Shown here one piece after another: positions 1 to 9,907 of a stretch of DNA of 64,000 nt. The notes below the pieces were generated by a model. It saw only the letters and a list, made by a program, of their open reading frames with translations, did no database searches and was not told where the DNA came from. Source of the stretch: Zea mays (Eukaryota; Streptophyta; Magnoliopsida; Poales; Poaceae); NCBI RefSeq assembly GCF_902167145.1, contig NC_050104.1, forward strand, positions 97,227,849-97,291,848, given 5' to 3'. The first letter of the stretch is position 1. Each line of letters starts with the position of its first letter. Position numbers and translations under genes: made by a program.

Positions 1-774
1 CGATCTTCTCTGGGTTGGCCTCGTTGCCCCGCTCGGAGACGATGAACCCCAAGAGCATGCCTCGGGGAACCCCGAAGACACACTTCTCGGGATTAAGCTT
101 CACGCCTTTCGCCTTGAGACATCGGAATGTCACTTCAAGGTCGGAAAGGAGGTCGGAGGCTTTCCTCGTCTTGACTATGATGTCATCGACGTAGGCCTCG
201 ACCGTCCGGCCAATGTGTTCGCCGAACACATGGTTCATGCACCGTTGGTATGTCGCACCCGCATTCCTCAAGCCGAACGGCATGGTGACATAGCAGTACA
301 TGCCGAAGGGTGTGATGAAAGAAGTCGCGAGCTGGTCAGACTCTTTCATCCTGATTTGGTGATACCCTGAGTAGGCATCGAGGAAAGACAGGGTTTCGCA
401 CCCAGCAGTGGAGTCCACAATTTGGTCGATGCGAGACAAAGGGTATGGAACCTTCGGACATCTTTGTTTAGACCAGTGTAGTCTACACACATCCGCCATT
501 TCCCTCCTTTCTTTCTCACAAGCACAGGGTTGGCAAGCCATTCAGGATGGAATACCTCTTTGATGAACCCTGCCGCCATTAGCTTGTGGATCTCCTCGCC
601 TATGGCTCTGCGCTTTTCTTCGTCGAATCGGCACAGAGGCTGCTTCATGGGTCGGGCTCCATCTCGGATATCCAGCGAGTGCTCGGCGACATCCCTCGGT
701 ATGCCGGGCATGTCCGAGGGACTCCACGCGAAAACGTCGGTGTTTGAGCGGAGAAAGTCGATGAGCAATGCTTC
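1..774 (-). pseudogene. Gypsy reverse transcriptase, N-terminal part, frameshifted
   Basis: Encodes the RT leader and fingers/palm. Visible motifs are FAWSPSDMPG near the start, KGGKWRMCVDYTGLNK, then FLDAYSGYHQIRM in another frame, and the catalytic YVDD at 182-193 on the minus strand. One base is missing near 465 relative to the sister copy at 28475-31744, which shifts the frame just after GLNK. After the shift the frame stays open to the window edge. It is preceded in frame by a TAG (775-777) that ends the protease part, and the sister copy has the same stop. RT would have copied element RNA into DNA in cytoplasmic particles; this copy cannot. Confidence 0.88.
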
Positions 775-2103
775 CTATTTGGGATAGAGCTCGGAGCCGA
801 TCCGGATCTGCTTGGAGGCGTCGCTGCTGGGGTCGAGGGGGACGGACTTAACCGTCTCCGCTGGCTCGAAGTTGCCGGCGTGGTGCTTCACGTCTGGCAC
901 CTCCTTAGAGAGGCTCTCCAGGTCGGCGATGAGGGCCTCGGATTCGGCGAGGGCCTCGGCGTACTCCACGCACTCCACGTCGCATTCGAACGCGTGTCGG
1001 TACGTGGGGCTGACGGTGATGACCCCGTTGGGGCCCGGCATCTTGAGCTTGAGGTAGGTGTAGTTGGGGACGGCCATGAACTTCGCGTAGCATGGCCTCC
1101 CCAGTACTGCGTGGTAGGTTCCTCGGAACCCGACCACCTCGAACGTGAGGGTCTCCCTTCGGAAGTTGGAGGGTGTCCCAAAGCAGACGGGAAGATCGAG
1201 TTGTCCGAGGGGCTGGACGCGTTTCCCGGGGATGATCCCGTGGAAAGGCGCAGCGCCTGCTCGGACCGAGGACAGATCAACACGCAGGAGCCCGAGGGTC
1301 TCGGCGTAGATGATGTTGAGGCTGCTGCCTCCGTCCATGAGGACCTTGGTGAGCCTGACATCGCCGATGACGGGGTCGACAACGAGCAGGTATTTCCCCG
1401 GGCTCGGCACGTGGTCGGGGTGGTCGGCTTGGTCGAAGGTGATGGGCTTGTCGGACCAGTCTAGGTAGACTGGCGCCGCCACCTTCACCGAACAGACCTC
1501 CCGACGCTCTTGCTTGCGGTGCCGAGCCGAGGCGTTCGCCGCTTGCCCACCGTAGATCATGAAGCAATCGCGGATCTCAGGGAACTCTCCTGCCTGGTGA
1601 TCTTCCTTCTTATCGTTGTCGCGAGCCCTGCCACCCTCCGCGGGTGGCCCGGACCTGTGGAAGTGGCGCTGAAGCATGCCGCACTCCTCAAGGGTGTGCT
1701 TAACGGGCCCCTGATGATAGGGGCATGGTTCCTTGAGCATCTTGTCGAAGAGGTTGGCACCTCCGGGGGGTTTCCGAGGGTTCTTGTACTCGGCGGCGGC
1801 GACAAGGTCCGCGTCGGCGGCGTCGCGTTTCGCTTGCGACTTATTCTTGCCTTTCTTCTTGGCACCGCGCTGAGTTGACGCCTCGGGAGCATCTTCCGGT
1901 GGGCGGCCCTGGGGCTGCTTGTCCTTCCGGAAGATAGCCTCAACCGCCTCCTGGCCAGAGGCGAACTTGGTGGCGATGTCCATCAGCTCGCTCGCCCTGG
2001 TGGGGGTCTTGCGACCCAGCTTGCTTACCAGGTCGCGGCAGGTGGTGCCGGCGAGGAACGCGCCGATGACATCTGAATCGGTGATGTTGGGCAGCTCGGT
2101 GCG
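775..2103 (-). pseudogene. Gypsy gag C-terminus, zinc-knuckle-like motif and aspartic protease
   Basis: Open frame from just after a gag TAG (complement of 2104-2106) to a TAG at 775-777; the first ATG is at 1983. It opens with a gag tail (MDIATKFASGQEAVEAIF), then a lysine-rich linker, a Cys/His cluster of the form C-x2-H-x5-H-x4-C (CPYHQGPVKHTLEEC) that resembles a zinc knuckle, and an aspartic protease whose active site reads LMDGGSSLNIIY. DGG instead of DTG or DSG is common in Tat elements as far as I know. The protease would cut the polyprotein. The sister copy at 27833-28474 has lost about 490 bases here, including the active site, so this is the better copy of this domain in the window. 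Confidence 0.85.
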
Positions 2104-3811
2104 CTACTTCGAGAATCGTTGGATGTAGTCCCGGAGAGACTCTCCCGGCTACTGTCGGCAGCTTCGGAGGTCCCAGGAATTTCCAGGGCGCATGTATGTG
2201 CCCTGGAAATTGCCGGCGAAGGCTTGGACCAGGTCGTCCCAGTTGGAGATCTGCCCCGGAGGCAGGTGCTCCAACCAGGCGCGAGCGGTGTCGGAGAGGA
2301 ACAGGGGGAGGTTGCGGATGATGAGGTTGTCATCGTCCGTTCCACCCAGTTGGCAGGCCAGCCGGTAGTCCACGAGCCACAGTTCTGGTCTCGTCTCCCC
2401 CGAGTACTTTGTGATAGTAGTCGGGGTTCAGAACCGGGTCGGGAACGACGCCCATCGTATGGCGCGGCTGAAAGCCTGCGGACCGGGTGGTTCGGGCGAG
2501 GGACTCCGATCCTCCCCGCTGTCGTAGCGTCCCCCACGCCTGGGGTGGTAGCCTCGGCGCACCCTCTCGTCGAGGTGGGCCCGACGGTTGCGATGATGGT
2601 GCTCGTTGCCGAGGCGACCCGGGGCCACAGGCGCTGTGTCGCGCGTGCGCACGGTGTGGACCGAGGCTTCCCGCATGAATCGGGAAGTCGCGGCGCGATG
2701 TTCCGAGGGGTACCCCTGCCTTCGGGAGGTGGAGCTTTCGGCCCGTCGGACCGCGGCGTCCTCCAGGAGATTCTTGAGCTCTCCCTGAATTCGCCGCCCC
2801 TCGGTGGTTGATGGCTCCGGCATCGCGCGGAGAAGCATTGCCGCTGCAGCCAGGTTCTGGTCGACTCCACTGGAAGTGGGTGGCGGCCTTACCCTGACAT
2901 CGTCGGCGATGCGGTGCTGGATACCCTGGGGTAGATGACGCACTTCTCCGGCCGAAGGTTGGCCCGCCCATTCCTGCCCGACGTCCCAGCGGATCGGCTC
3001 AAGTGTTCCTGCTCCCTCGTCGAGCCTGGCCTGCACCCCGCGGATTTGCTCGAGCTGTGGGTCATGACCCCCCGCCGGAACGGGGACCACAGCTAGCTCC
3101 CGTAAGATGTCAACGCGAGGCACAGGCCTAGGGAGATCACTGTTCTCCGGCATACCAAGATGGTTGCCTTCGTTGGGACCCCCTAGATCGACGTGGAAAC
3201 ATTCACGACTTGGGCCGCAGTCCTCGTCGCCGAGGCTGCGGCTACCGTCAGAATAGTCGGAAAGGCAGTAGTCGCATGCTGTCATGAAGTCCCGCATGGC
3301 ACTGGGGTTACCAAGTCCGGAGAAATCCCAACAGAAGTCGGGCGCGTCATCTTCCTCGGACCCCGAGGGCCCGTAGGTCGAGACGTCCGTCAGCCGGTCC
3401 CAGGGTGACCGCATACGATACCCCAGAGGGTTTGGACTCGCCTCTACGAGAGCGTCCACCAAAGCGAAGTCGCTTGGCGGGTCGAGGCTGAATCCAAAAG
3501 GCGTGAGATGGGAATCGGTTGGTACCTCTTGGTCGACGGGCGGTGACGAAGTCACGTCAGGGACTGACTGCACCGTCGTCTCAGGTACGAGGGTGACGCC
3601 CAGCAAGTCCTTCGCGAGCGTGCTGGCGTCGTCCGTTTGCTTGGGATTGGCGCGTTGCGGGGAGACGGCGCTCGTCTTCGTCTCAGACGCGAGGTCGATG
3701 CTCGACGTGCCCCCCGTTGGGGCGCCGGCGCCGTCGACTCGCTCGACAGCCGACGAGGTGCCGCCTCCTGCTTGGCCTTGGTTGCCCCGCCTCCTCCTCC
3801 GTCGGCGGGGG
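2104..3811 (-). pseudogene. Gypsy gag (capsid), 5'-truncated and broken
   Basis: Long open stretch 2428-3606 encodes an acidic, proline-rich gag N-terminal region (motif DFCWDFSGLGNPSAMRDFM). It is followed in another frame by the conserved retrotransposon gag domain at 2149-2373, with WLEHLPPGQISNWDDLVQAF typical of plant Ty3 gag. A CAG-to-TAG stop (complement of 2104-2106) separates gag from the protease part; the sister copy has a different stop nearby, a CGA-to-TGA change at 27624-27626. The gag start is missing because the sequence is interrupted by a hAT end at 3812. Gag would form the particle shell. Confidence 0.82.
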
Positions 3812-4136
3812 TAGGGGTGGGCATTTTAAAACCGAAAACCAAACCCGAACCCGAACCGAACCCGAATAGACCGAATTGTCGGTCTATTCGGGTTTTCGGG
3901 TTCGGGTTCGGTTCCTATTTGTGCTATATTTCGGGGTATGGGTTCGGGTTCGGTTCCTAACCTTTAAAACTCGAATAGACTTAATAACCCGAAATATAAA
4001 AAGCTCTTAATATGTGATAGTATTATTATATGATTTATGAACTTATTAGCTAGAAATAATGATATCATCTTAACAATAGTATATATATATATCTTTGTAT
4101 GCTAATTTTTATAGTCACTTGTTGTATCTCAATTAT
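3812..4136 (+). mobile_element. hAT-type element terminus, truncated
   Basis: The sequence switches at 3812 from gypsy gag to TAGGGGTGGGCATTTT, a classic plant hAT end, followed by subterminal repeats of the CCGAACCCGAACC and TTCGGGTTCGG kind and then AT-rich sequence. The insertion lies inside gag, so the 8-base target duplication would be GGCGGGGG (3804-3811). The opposite end is not present; homology to the Sirevirus pol begins at about 4137. No transposase is visible. Confidence 0.7.
3861..3892. repeat. Perfect subterminal hairpin in the hAT end
   Basis: CCCGAATAGACCGA (3861-3874) pairs perfectly with TCGGTCTATTCGGG (3879-3892) across a 4-base loop. The arms extend imperfectly to about 3840-3913. 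Such subterminal inverted repeats are usual transposase-binding sites in hAT elements. Confidence 0.85.
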
Positions 4137-4642
4137 GCAAAATGGGTTACAACTGTCTATTCACTGATATAGGTGTCACTGTCTTTAGAAGAAGTGATGA
4201 TTCAATAGCATTTAAGGGTGTGTTAGAGGGTCAGCTATACTTAGTAGATTTTGATAGAGCTGAACTCGACACATGCTTAATTGCTAAGACTAACATGGGT
4301 TGGCTCTAGCACCGCCGACTAGCCCATGTTGGGATGAAGAATCTTCATAAGCTTCTAAAGGGAGAGCACATTTTAGGACTAACCAATGTTCATTTTGAGA
4401 AAGACAGGATTTGTAGCGCATGCCAGGCAGGAAAGCAAGTTGGAGCCCATCATCCACACAAGAACATCATGACGACCGACATGCCACTAGAGCTCCGACA
4501 CATGGACCTATTCGGCCCGATTGCTTACATAAGCATCGGCGGGAGTAAGTACTGTCTAGTTATTGTGGATGATTATTCTCGCTTCACTTGGGTGTTCTTT
4601 TTGCAGGAAAAATGACAAACCCAAGAGACCTTAAAGGGATTC
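4137..4642 (+). pseudogene. Copia GAG-pre-integrase and integrase start, broken
   Basis: Translating from 4144 gives the pre-integrase zinc-binding region (RRLAHVGMKNLHKLL, then CSACQAGKQ, the HHCC finger) and the first catalytic aspartate of integrase in HMDLFGPIAY. A TAG at about 4307-4309 replaces a tryptophan codon in the usual WLWHRRLAH motif. The frame is lost again near 4613, where a stop follows FFLQEK; pol resumes in another frame at 4643. Upstream coding sequence is missing. Confidence 0.85.
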
Positions 4643-7135
4643 TTGAGACGGGCTCAAAATGAGTTTGGCTTAAGGATCAAGAAAATAAGAAGCGACAACG
4701 GGACGGAGTTCAAGAACTCTCAAATTGAAGGCTTCCTTGAGGAGGAGGGCATCAAGCATGAGTTCTCTTCTCCCTACACGCCACAACAAAATGGTGTAGT
4801 GGAGAGGAAGAATCGAACTCTTTTGGACATGGCAAGAACCATGCTTGATGAGTACAAGACTTCGGATCAGTTTTGGGCCGAGGCGGTCAACACCGCCTGC
4901 TACGCCATCAACCGGTTGTATCTACACCAAATCCTCAAGAAGACATCATACGAACTCCTAACCGGTAAAAAGCCCAATATTTCATATTTTAGAGTCTTTG
5001 GTAGCAAATGTTTTATTCTTGTTAAGAGAGGTAGAAAATCTAAATTTGCTCCTAAGACTGTAGAAGGCTTTTTACTAGGATATGATTCAAACACAAGGGC
5101 ATATAGAGTCTTTAACAAGTCCACTGGACAAGTTGAAGTTTCTTGTGACGTTGTGTTTGATGAGACTAACGGCTCTCAAGTAGAGCAAGTTGATCTTGAT
5201 GAGATAGGTATTGAAGAGGCTCTATGCATCGCGCTAAGGAACATGTCCATTGGGGATGTGTGTCCTAAGGAATCCGAAGAGCCTCCAAATGCACAAGATC
5301 AACCATCCTCCTCCACGCAAGCATCTCCACCAACTCAAAATGAAGAAGAGGCTCAAGTTGATGAAGTAGAAAATCAAGAAGATGAGTCACCTCAAGATGA
5401 TGGGAATGATCAAGGGGGAGATGCAAATGGTCAAGAAAAGGAGGATGAGCAAGAACCAAGGCCGCCACACCCAAGAGTCCACCAAGCAATCCAACGAGAT
5501 CACCCCGTTGACACCATCCTCGGCGACATTCATAAGGGGGTAACTACTAGATCTCGTGTTGCACATTTCTGTGAGCATTACTCTTTTGTTTCCTCTATTG
5601 AGCCACACAGGGTAGAGGAAGCACTCCAAGATTCGGATTGGGTGGTGGCAATGCAAGAGGAGCTCAACAACTTCACTAGGAATGAGGTATGGCATTTAGT
5701 TCCACGTCCTAACCAAAATGTTGTAGGAACCAAATGGGTCTTCCGCAACAAGCAAGACGAGCATGGTGTGGTGACAAGGAACAAAGCTCGACTTGTGGCC
5801 AAAGGATACTCCCAAGTCGAAGGTTTGGATTTCGGTGAAACCTATGCACCCGTAGCTAGGCTTGAGTCAATTCACATATTATTGGCCTATGCTACTTACC
5901 ATGGCTTTAAGCTTTATCAAATGGACGTAAAAAGTGCCTTCCTCAATGGACCAATCAAGGAAGAGGTCTATGTTGAGCAACCTCCCGGCTTTGAAGACAG
6001 TAAGTATCCTAACCATGTCTATAAGCTCTCTAAGGCGCTTTATGGGCTCAAGCAAGCCCCAAGAGCATGGTATGAATGCCTTAGAGATTTTCTTATTGCA
6101 AATGGATTCAAAGTCGGAAAGGCCGATCCTACGCTCTTTACTAAAACACTTGAGAATGATTTGTTTGTATGCCAAATTTATGTTGATGATATTATATTTG
6201 GGTCTACTAACGAATCTACTTGTGAAGAGTTTAGTAGGATCATGACACAGAAATTCGAGATGTCTATGATGGGGGAGTTGAAGTACTTCTTAGGATTTCA
6301 AGTGAAGCAACTCCAAGAGGGCACCTTCATTAGCCAAACAAAGTATACACAAGACATTCTCAACAAGTTTGGGATGAAGGATGCCAAGCCCATCAAGACA
6401 CCCATGGGAACTAATGGGCATCTCGACCTCGACACGGGAGGTAAGTCCGTGGATCAAAAGGTATACCGGTCGATGATAGGCTCTTTACTCTATTTATGTG
6501 CATCTCGACCGGATATTATGCTTTCCGTATGCATGTGTGCAAGATTCCAAGCCGACCCTAAGGAAGCTCACCTTACGGCCGTAAAACGAATCTTGAGATA
6601 TTTGGCTTATACTCCTAAGTTTGGGCTTTGGTATCCTAGGGGATCCACTTTTGATTTGATTGGTTATTCGGATGCCGATTGGGCGGGGTGCAAAATCAAT
6701 AGGAAGAGCACATCGGGGACTTGCCAGTTCTTGGGAAGATCCTTGGTGTCTTGGGCTTCAAAGAAGCAAAATTCGGTCGCTCTTTCCACCGCCGAAGCCG
6801 AGTACATTGCCGCAGGTCATTGTTGCGCGCAATTGCTTTGGATGAGGCAAACCCTGCGGGACTACGGTTACAAATTAACCAAAGTCCCTTTGCTATGTGA
6901 TAATGAGAGTGCAATCAAGATGGCGGATAATCCTGTCGAGCATAGCCGCACTAAACACATAGCCATTCGGTATCATTTTCTTAGGGATCACCAACAAAAG
7001 GGAGATATCGAGATTTCATACATTAATACTAAAGATCAATTAGCCGATATCTTTACCAAGCCTCTTGATGAACAAACTTTTAACAAACTTAGGCATGAGC
7101 TAAATATTCTTGATTCTAGGAACTTCTTTTGTTGA
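4643..7135 (+). CDS. Copia (Sirevirus) Pol: integrase-RT-RNase H, 830 codons open
   Basis: An 830-codon open stretch carrying most of copia Pol. Integrase residues Asp ([10 protein letters not shown], around residue 18) and Glu ([11 protein letters not shown]) are present. An acidic linker at about residues 205-275 leads to RT, with [12 protein letters not shown] and catalytic YVDDIIFGS. RNase H shows the first Asp in [10 protein letters not shown], then STAEAEYIA, and the C-terminus has [13 protein letters not shown]. The normal start is lost: upstream sequence belongs to the same polyprotein in another frame, so the ATG at 4643 is not a true start. It would integrate and reverse-transcribe the element. 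The coding state is unusually good for a truncated copy. Confidence 0.9.
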   Translation: MRRAQNEFGLRIKKIRSDNGTEFKNSQIEGFLEEEGIKHEFSSPYTPQQNGVVERKNRTLLDMARTMLDEYKTSDQFWAEAVNTACYAINRLYLHQILKKTSYELLTGKKPNISYFRVFGSKCFILVKRGRKSKFAPKTVEGFLLGYDSNTRAYRVFNKSTGQVEVSCDVVFDETNGSQVEQVDLDEIGIEEALCIALRNMSIGDVCPKESEEPPNAQDQPSSSTQASPPTQNEEEAQVDEVENQEDESPQDDGNDQGGDANGQEKEDEQEPRPPHPRVHQAIQRDHPVDTILGDIHKGVTTRSRVAHFCEHYSFVSSIEPHRVEEALQDSDWVVAMQEELNNFTRNEVWHLVPRPNQNVVGTKWVFRNKQDEHGVVTRNKARLVAKGYSQVEGLDFGETYAPVARLESIHILLAYATYHGFKLYQMDVKSAFLNGPIKEEVYVEQPPGFEDSKYPNHVYKLSKALYGLKQAPRAWYECLRDFLIANGFKVGKADPTLFTKTLENDLFVCQIYVDDIIFGSTNESTCEEFSRIMTQKFEMSMMGELKYFLGFQVKQLQEGTFISQTKYTQDILNKFGMKDAKPIKTPMGTNGHLDLDTGGKSVDQKVYRSMIGSLLYLCASRPDIMLSVCMCARFQADPKEAHLTAVKRILRYLAYTPKFGLWYPRGSTFDLIGYSDADWAGCKINRKSTSGTCQFLGRSLVSWASKKQNSVALSTAEAEYIAAGHCCAQLLWMRQTLRDYGYKLTKVPLLCDNESAIKMADNPVEHSRTKHIAIRYHFLRDHQQKGDIEISYINTKDQLADIFTKPLDEQTFNKLRHELNILDSRNFFC

Positions 7136-7966
7136 TTTGCACACATAGCCCTTTTATATACCTTTGATCATATCTCGTTCATATGCTATGACTAATGTGT
7201 TTTTCCAAGAGAATTTCAAACAAGTCATAGGAATATTGAAAGGGAATTGGAGTCTTCGGCGAAGACAAAGGCTTCCACTCCGTAACTCATCCTTCGCCAT
7301 CGCTCCAAGAGACTCTCCATTCTTGGGGGAGAAAGCATGAGCACAAAGCAAAGGACTCCATCTTTTGGTATAATCTTCACTCATTTGTTTTGACCAAAGA
7401 AGGAGAATGTAATCCGAGGGCTCTAATGATTCCGTTTTTGGCGATTCATGCTAAAGGGGGAGAAAGTAAGAGCCCAAAGCAAAAGGACCGCACCACCACC
7501 ACCAATTTCAAAAATTTCGTGTTCCAAGAATATTACCAATTGATTTCCTATTATGTTCAAAAGGGGGAGAAAGTAGTATTTCAAAAATATATCAAAACCC
7601 TCTTGAACACTAAGAGGAGGATCTCATTTAGGGGGAGTTTTGTTTAGTCAAAGGAAAAGCATTTGAAACAGGGGAGAAAATTTCAAATCTTGAAAATGCT
7701 TCTCAAAATCTTATTCATTTACCTTTGACTATTTGCAAAAGAACTTTGAAAAGGATTTACAAAAGAGTTTGCAAAAACAAAACATGTGGTGCAAGCGTGG
7801 TCCAAAATGTTAAATAAGAAAGAAACGATCCATGCATATCTTGTAAGTAGTTTTATTGGCTCAATTCCAAGCAACCTTTACACTTACATTATGCAAACTA
7901 GTTCAATTATGCACTTCTATATTTGCTTTGGTTTGTGTTGGCATCAATCACCAAAAAGGGGGAGAT
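7136..7966 (+). other. Sirevirus pol-LTR spacer with multiple polypurine tracts
   Basis: No gene. Holds repeated purine tracts: GGGGGAGAAAG near 7323, 7456 and 7563, GGGGGAG near 7632, GGGGAGAAA near 7672, and the true polypurine tract AAAAAGGGGGAGAT at about 7953-7966 next to the LTR. Multiple tracts of this type are diagnostic of Sireviruses. Confidence 0.85.
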
Positions 7967-8167
7967 TGAAAGGGAATTAGGCTTACACCTAGTCCCTAAA
8001 TAATTTTGGTGGTTGAATTGCCCAACACAAATAATTGGACTAACTAGTTTGCTCTAGTGTATAAGTTATACAGGTGCTAAAGGTTCACACTTAGCCAATA
8101 AAAGGACCAAGAGTTGGGTTCAACAAAAGAGCAAAGGGTCAACCGAAGACACCTCTGGTCTGGCGCA

Positions 8168-8656
8168 CCGGACTGTCCGGTGTGCCACCGGACAGTGTCC
8201 GGTGCACCAGAGGACTCCGACTCGAACTCGCCACCTTCGGGAATTTCTTAGGCCGGCGCGCTATAATTCACCGGACTGTCCGGTGTACACCGGACAGTGT
8301 CCGGTGCTCCAAGGAAGCGCGGCCCCCGGAACTCGCCAGCCTCGGGAACGCGCAGCAGCCGCTCCGCTATAATTCACCGGACATGTCCGGTGTGCACCGG
8401 ACTGTCCGGTGTAACAGCGGAGCAACGGCTATTTCGGCGCCAACGGCTACCTGCGGCGCAATTAATGCGCGCTGCGCGCGCACAGAAGTCAGGCGCGCCC
8501 ATACTGGCGCACCGGACAAGGAACAGTGCATGTCCGGTGTGCACCGGACATCCGGGCGGGCCCACAAGTCAGAAGCTCCAACGGTCAGAATCCAACGGCA
8601 GTGATGACGTGGCGGGGGCACCGGACATGTCCGGTGTGCACCGGACTGTCCGGTGC
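8168..8656. repeat. Array of CACCGGAC...GTCCGGTG palindromes in U3
   Basis: About ten copies or half-copies of the palindrome CACCGGAC(n)GTCCGGTG, with spacers T, AGT, AT and AA-rich variants, at about 8168, 8187, 8271, 8288, 8376, 8395, 8511, 8542, 8620 and 8639. Several occur as close pairs (8168/8187, 8271/8288, 8376/8395, 8620/8639). They lie just upstream of the TATA box, where binding sites for a dimeric factor would act. Confidence 0.88.
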
Positions 8657-8702
8657 GCCATCGAACAGACAGCCTCCCAACGACCACTTTTGGTGGTTGG
8701 GG

Positions 8703-8710
8703 CTATAAAT
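8703..8710 (+). promoter_or_regulatory. TATA box of the Sirevirus LTR
   Basis: CTATAAAT in a GC-rich setting (GGGGCTATAAATACCCC), about 45 bases after the last U3 palindrome; transcription would start about 30 bases downstream. Confidence 0.75.
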
Positions 8711-9632
8711 ACCCCAACCACCCCACCATTCATTGCATCCAAGTTTTCCACTTCTCAACCACTTACAAGAGCTAGGCATTGAATTCTAGACACACCAAAG
8801 AGATCAAATCCTCTCCAACTCCACACAAGGCTTTAGTGATTAGCGAGAGAGATTTGCCGTGTTCTTTTGAGCTCTTGCGCTTGGATTGCTTCTTTTCTTT
8901 CTCACTTGTTCTTGTGATCAAAACTACATTGTAATCAAGGCAAGAGGCACCAATTGTGTGGTGGCCCTTGCGGGGAAGTTTTTGTTCCTGGCTTTGATTT
9001 GAGAAGAGAAGCTCACTCGGTCCGAGGGACCGTTTGAGAGAGGGAAGGGTTGAAAGAGACCCGGCCTTTGTGGCCTCCTCAACGGGGAGTAGGTTTGCAA
9101 GAACCGAACCTCGGTAAAACAAATCCGCGTGTCACACTCTTCATTTGCTTGCGATTTGTTTTGCGCCCTCTCTCGCGGACTCGTTTATATTTCTAACGCT
9201 AACTCGGCTTGTAGTTGTGTTTATATTTGTAAATTTCAGTTTCACCCTATTCACCCCCTCTAGGCGACTATCAATTGTCAACAGGTAGCACTCTAGGGTA
9301 GTTAGTGGACTGACTAGAGTGTGAGATTATGCTTGTGCAACCATGTAGGCTGCCTTGTGGTGTGCAGGTGTGGAGCACAGAGATTATGGTCGACAATTGA
9401 GGTGAAGGTCATGTGGGCTCGTGCTGATGGACAGGGAGCGGTGAAGGGCGAGTGCTGGGTCTTGACTGATAGACCGGAGCAGCGGAGTGACCAGCCGTGG
9501 TGGCTAACACCTGGGACACGCACTCGCGTGAGGACATGGTGAAGTGGGCCGTGTTGCCAACGTGGTCAAGGACTGGCGGGATACGCGTCTGATCGTGGAG
9601 GATGCGCACGTGGTGCGATACTCACGACATGT

Positions 9633-9706
9633 TTGGTGGTTTGGGCCTCAAAACCACCAAGTGCGACGGATGGTGGGTTTTGCTGAGTTTGGGCCTCAAA
9701 ACTCAG
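9633..9706. repeat. Two hairpins with identical 8-base loops
   Basis: TTGGTGGTTT (9633-9642) pairs with AAACCACCAA (9651-9660) around loop GGGCCTCA. Then CTGAGTTT (9683-9690) pairs with AAACTCAG (9699-9706) around the same loop GGGCCTCA. Stems are perfect and differ in their outer parts while the loop is unchanged. Confidence 0.85.
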
Positions 9707-9889
9707 TGGCGGCGGTTCCAAAGGGATCCGGTAGCAGCACGTGGCGTGATCGCAGAGGGTGCGTCAAGGCAAAGCAACTCCTTGTGAAGGACGTGGTCGT
9801 CAGATAAAAAATCTAGGAGTTGGTCCATTTCGCCCCGATCGAGTGGATAGGCTCTTTGTAAATAGTGCTAGTTTAGGAAGTGTAAATAA

Positions 9890-9907
9890 CCCTCTATAAA
9901 TAGAGGG
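9890..9907 (+). promoter_or_regulatory. TATA box inside a palindrome
   Basis: CCCTCTATAAATAGAGGG: the TATA box CTATAAA (9894-9900) is flanked by complementary arms CCCTCTAT and ATAGAGGG-like sequence. This is the probable promoter of the LTR-like sequence around it. Confidence 0.65.

Larger units (their letters stand above)
1..3811 (-). mobile_element. Ty3/gypsy Tat-type element, partial (gag-protease-RT)
   Basis: Minus-strand gag, protease and reverse transcriptase of the same GC-rich gypsy family as the complete element at 24009-45727; the two copies align over almost all of this stretch. The left part runs off the window inside RT. The gag start, primer binding site and 5' LTR are missing because homology stops exactly at 3811, where a hAT terminus begins. 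Lesions include a stop in gag, a TAG between protease and RT and a one-base deletion in RT, so this copy is dead. The lineage is inferred from the dual RNase H of the sister copy; the family name is not assigned. Confidence 0.9.
4137..9273 (+). mobile_element. Ty1/copia Sirevirus (Opie/Ji-like), 5'-truncated, with 3' LTR
   Basis: Contains the end of the GAG-pre-integrase domain, integrase, RT and RNase H on the plus strand, a spacer with repeated purine tracts, and a complete 3' LTR. The 5' LTR, gag and protease are absent, since the left part begins in mid-pol at the hAT junction. The protein closely matches what I recall of maize Opie/Ji. The repeated AAGGGGGAGA tracts between pol and the LTR are a Sirevirus hallmark. 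It is not mobile in this form. Confidence 0.88.
7967..9273 (+). repeat. Sirevirus 3' LTR (1307 bp)
   Basis: Begins TGAAAGGGAATTAGG immediately after the polypurine tract and ends TAGGCGACTATCA, so it has TG...CA ends. It has a TATA box at 8703-8710, a palindrome-rich U3 (8168-8656) and a TTCACCCCCTCTAGGCGAC end typical of the group. The partner 5' LTR is missing, so the target duplication cannot be checked. Confidence 0.85.

Noticed and set aside
8182..8782. Overlapping open frames on both strands across the U3 palindromes
   Set aside because: They arise from the GC-rich palindromes of the Sirevirus LTR and share no protein motif; the region is promoter sequence.
9314..9807. Small open frames of 60-87 codons near the twin hairpins
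   Set aside because: No motif, no consistent frame, and the surroundings look like an LTR U3.
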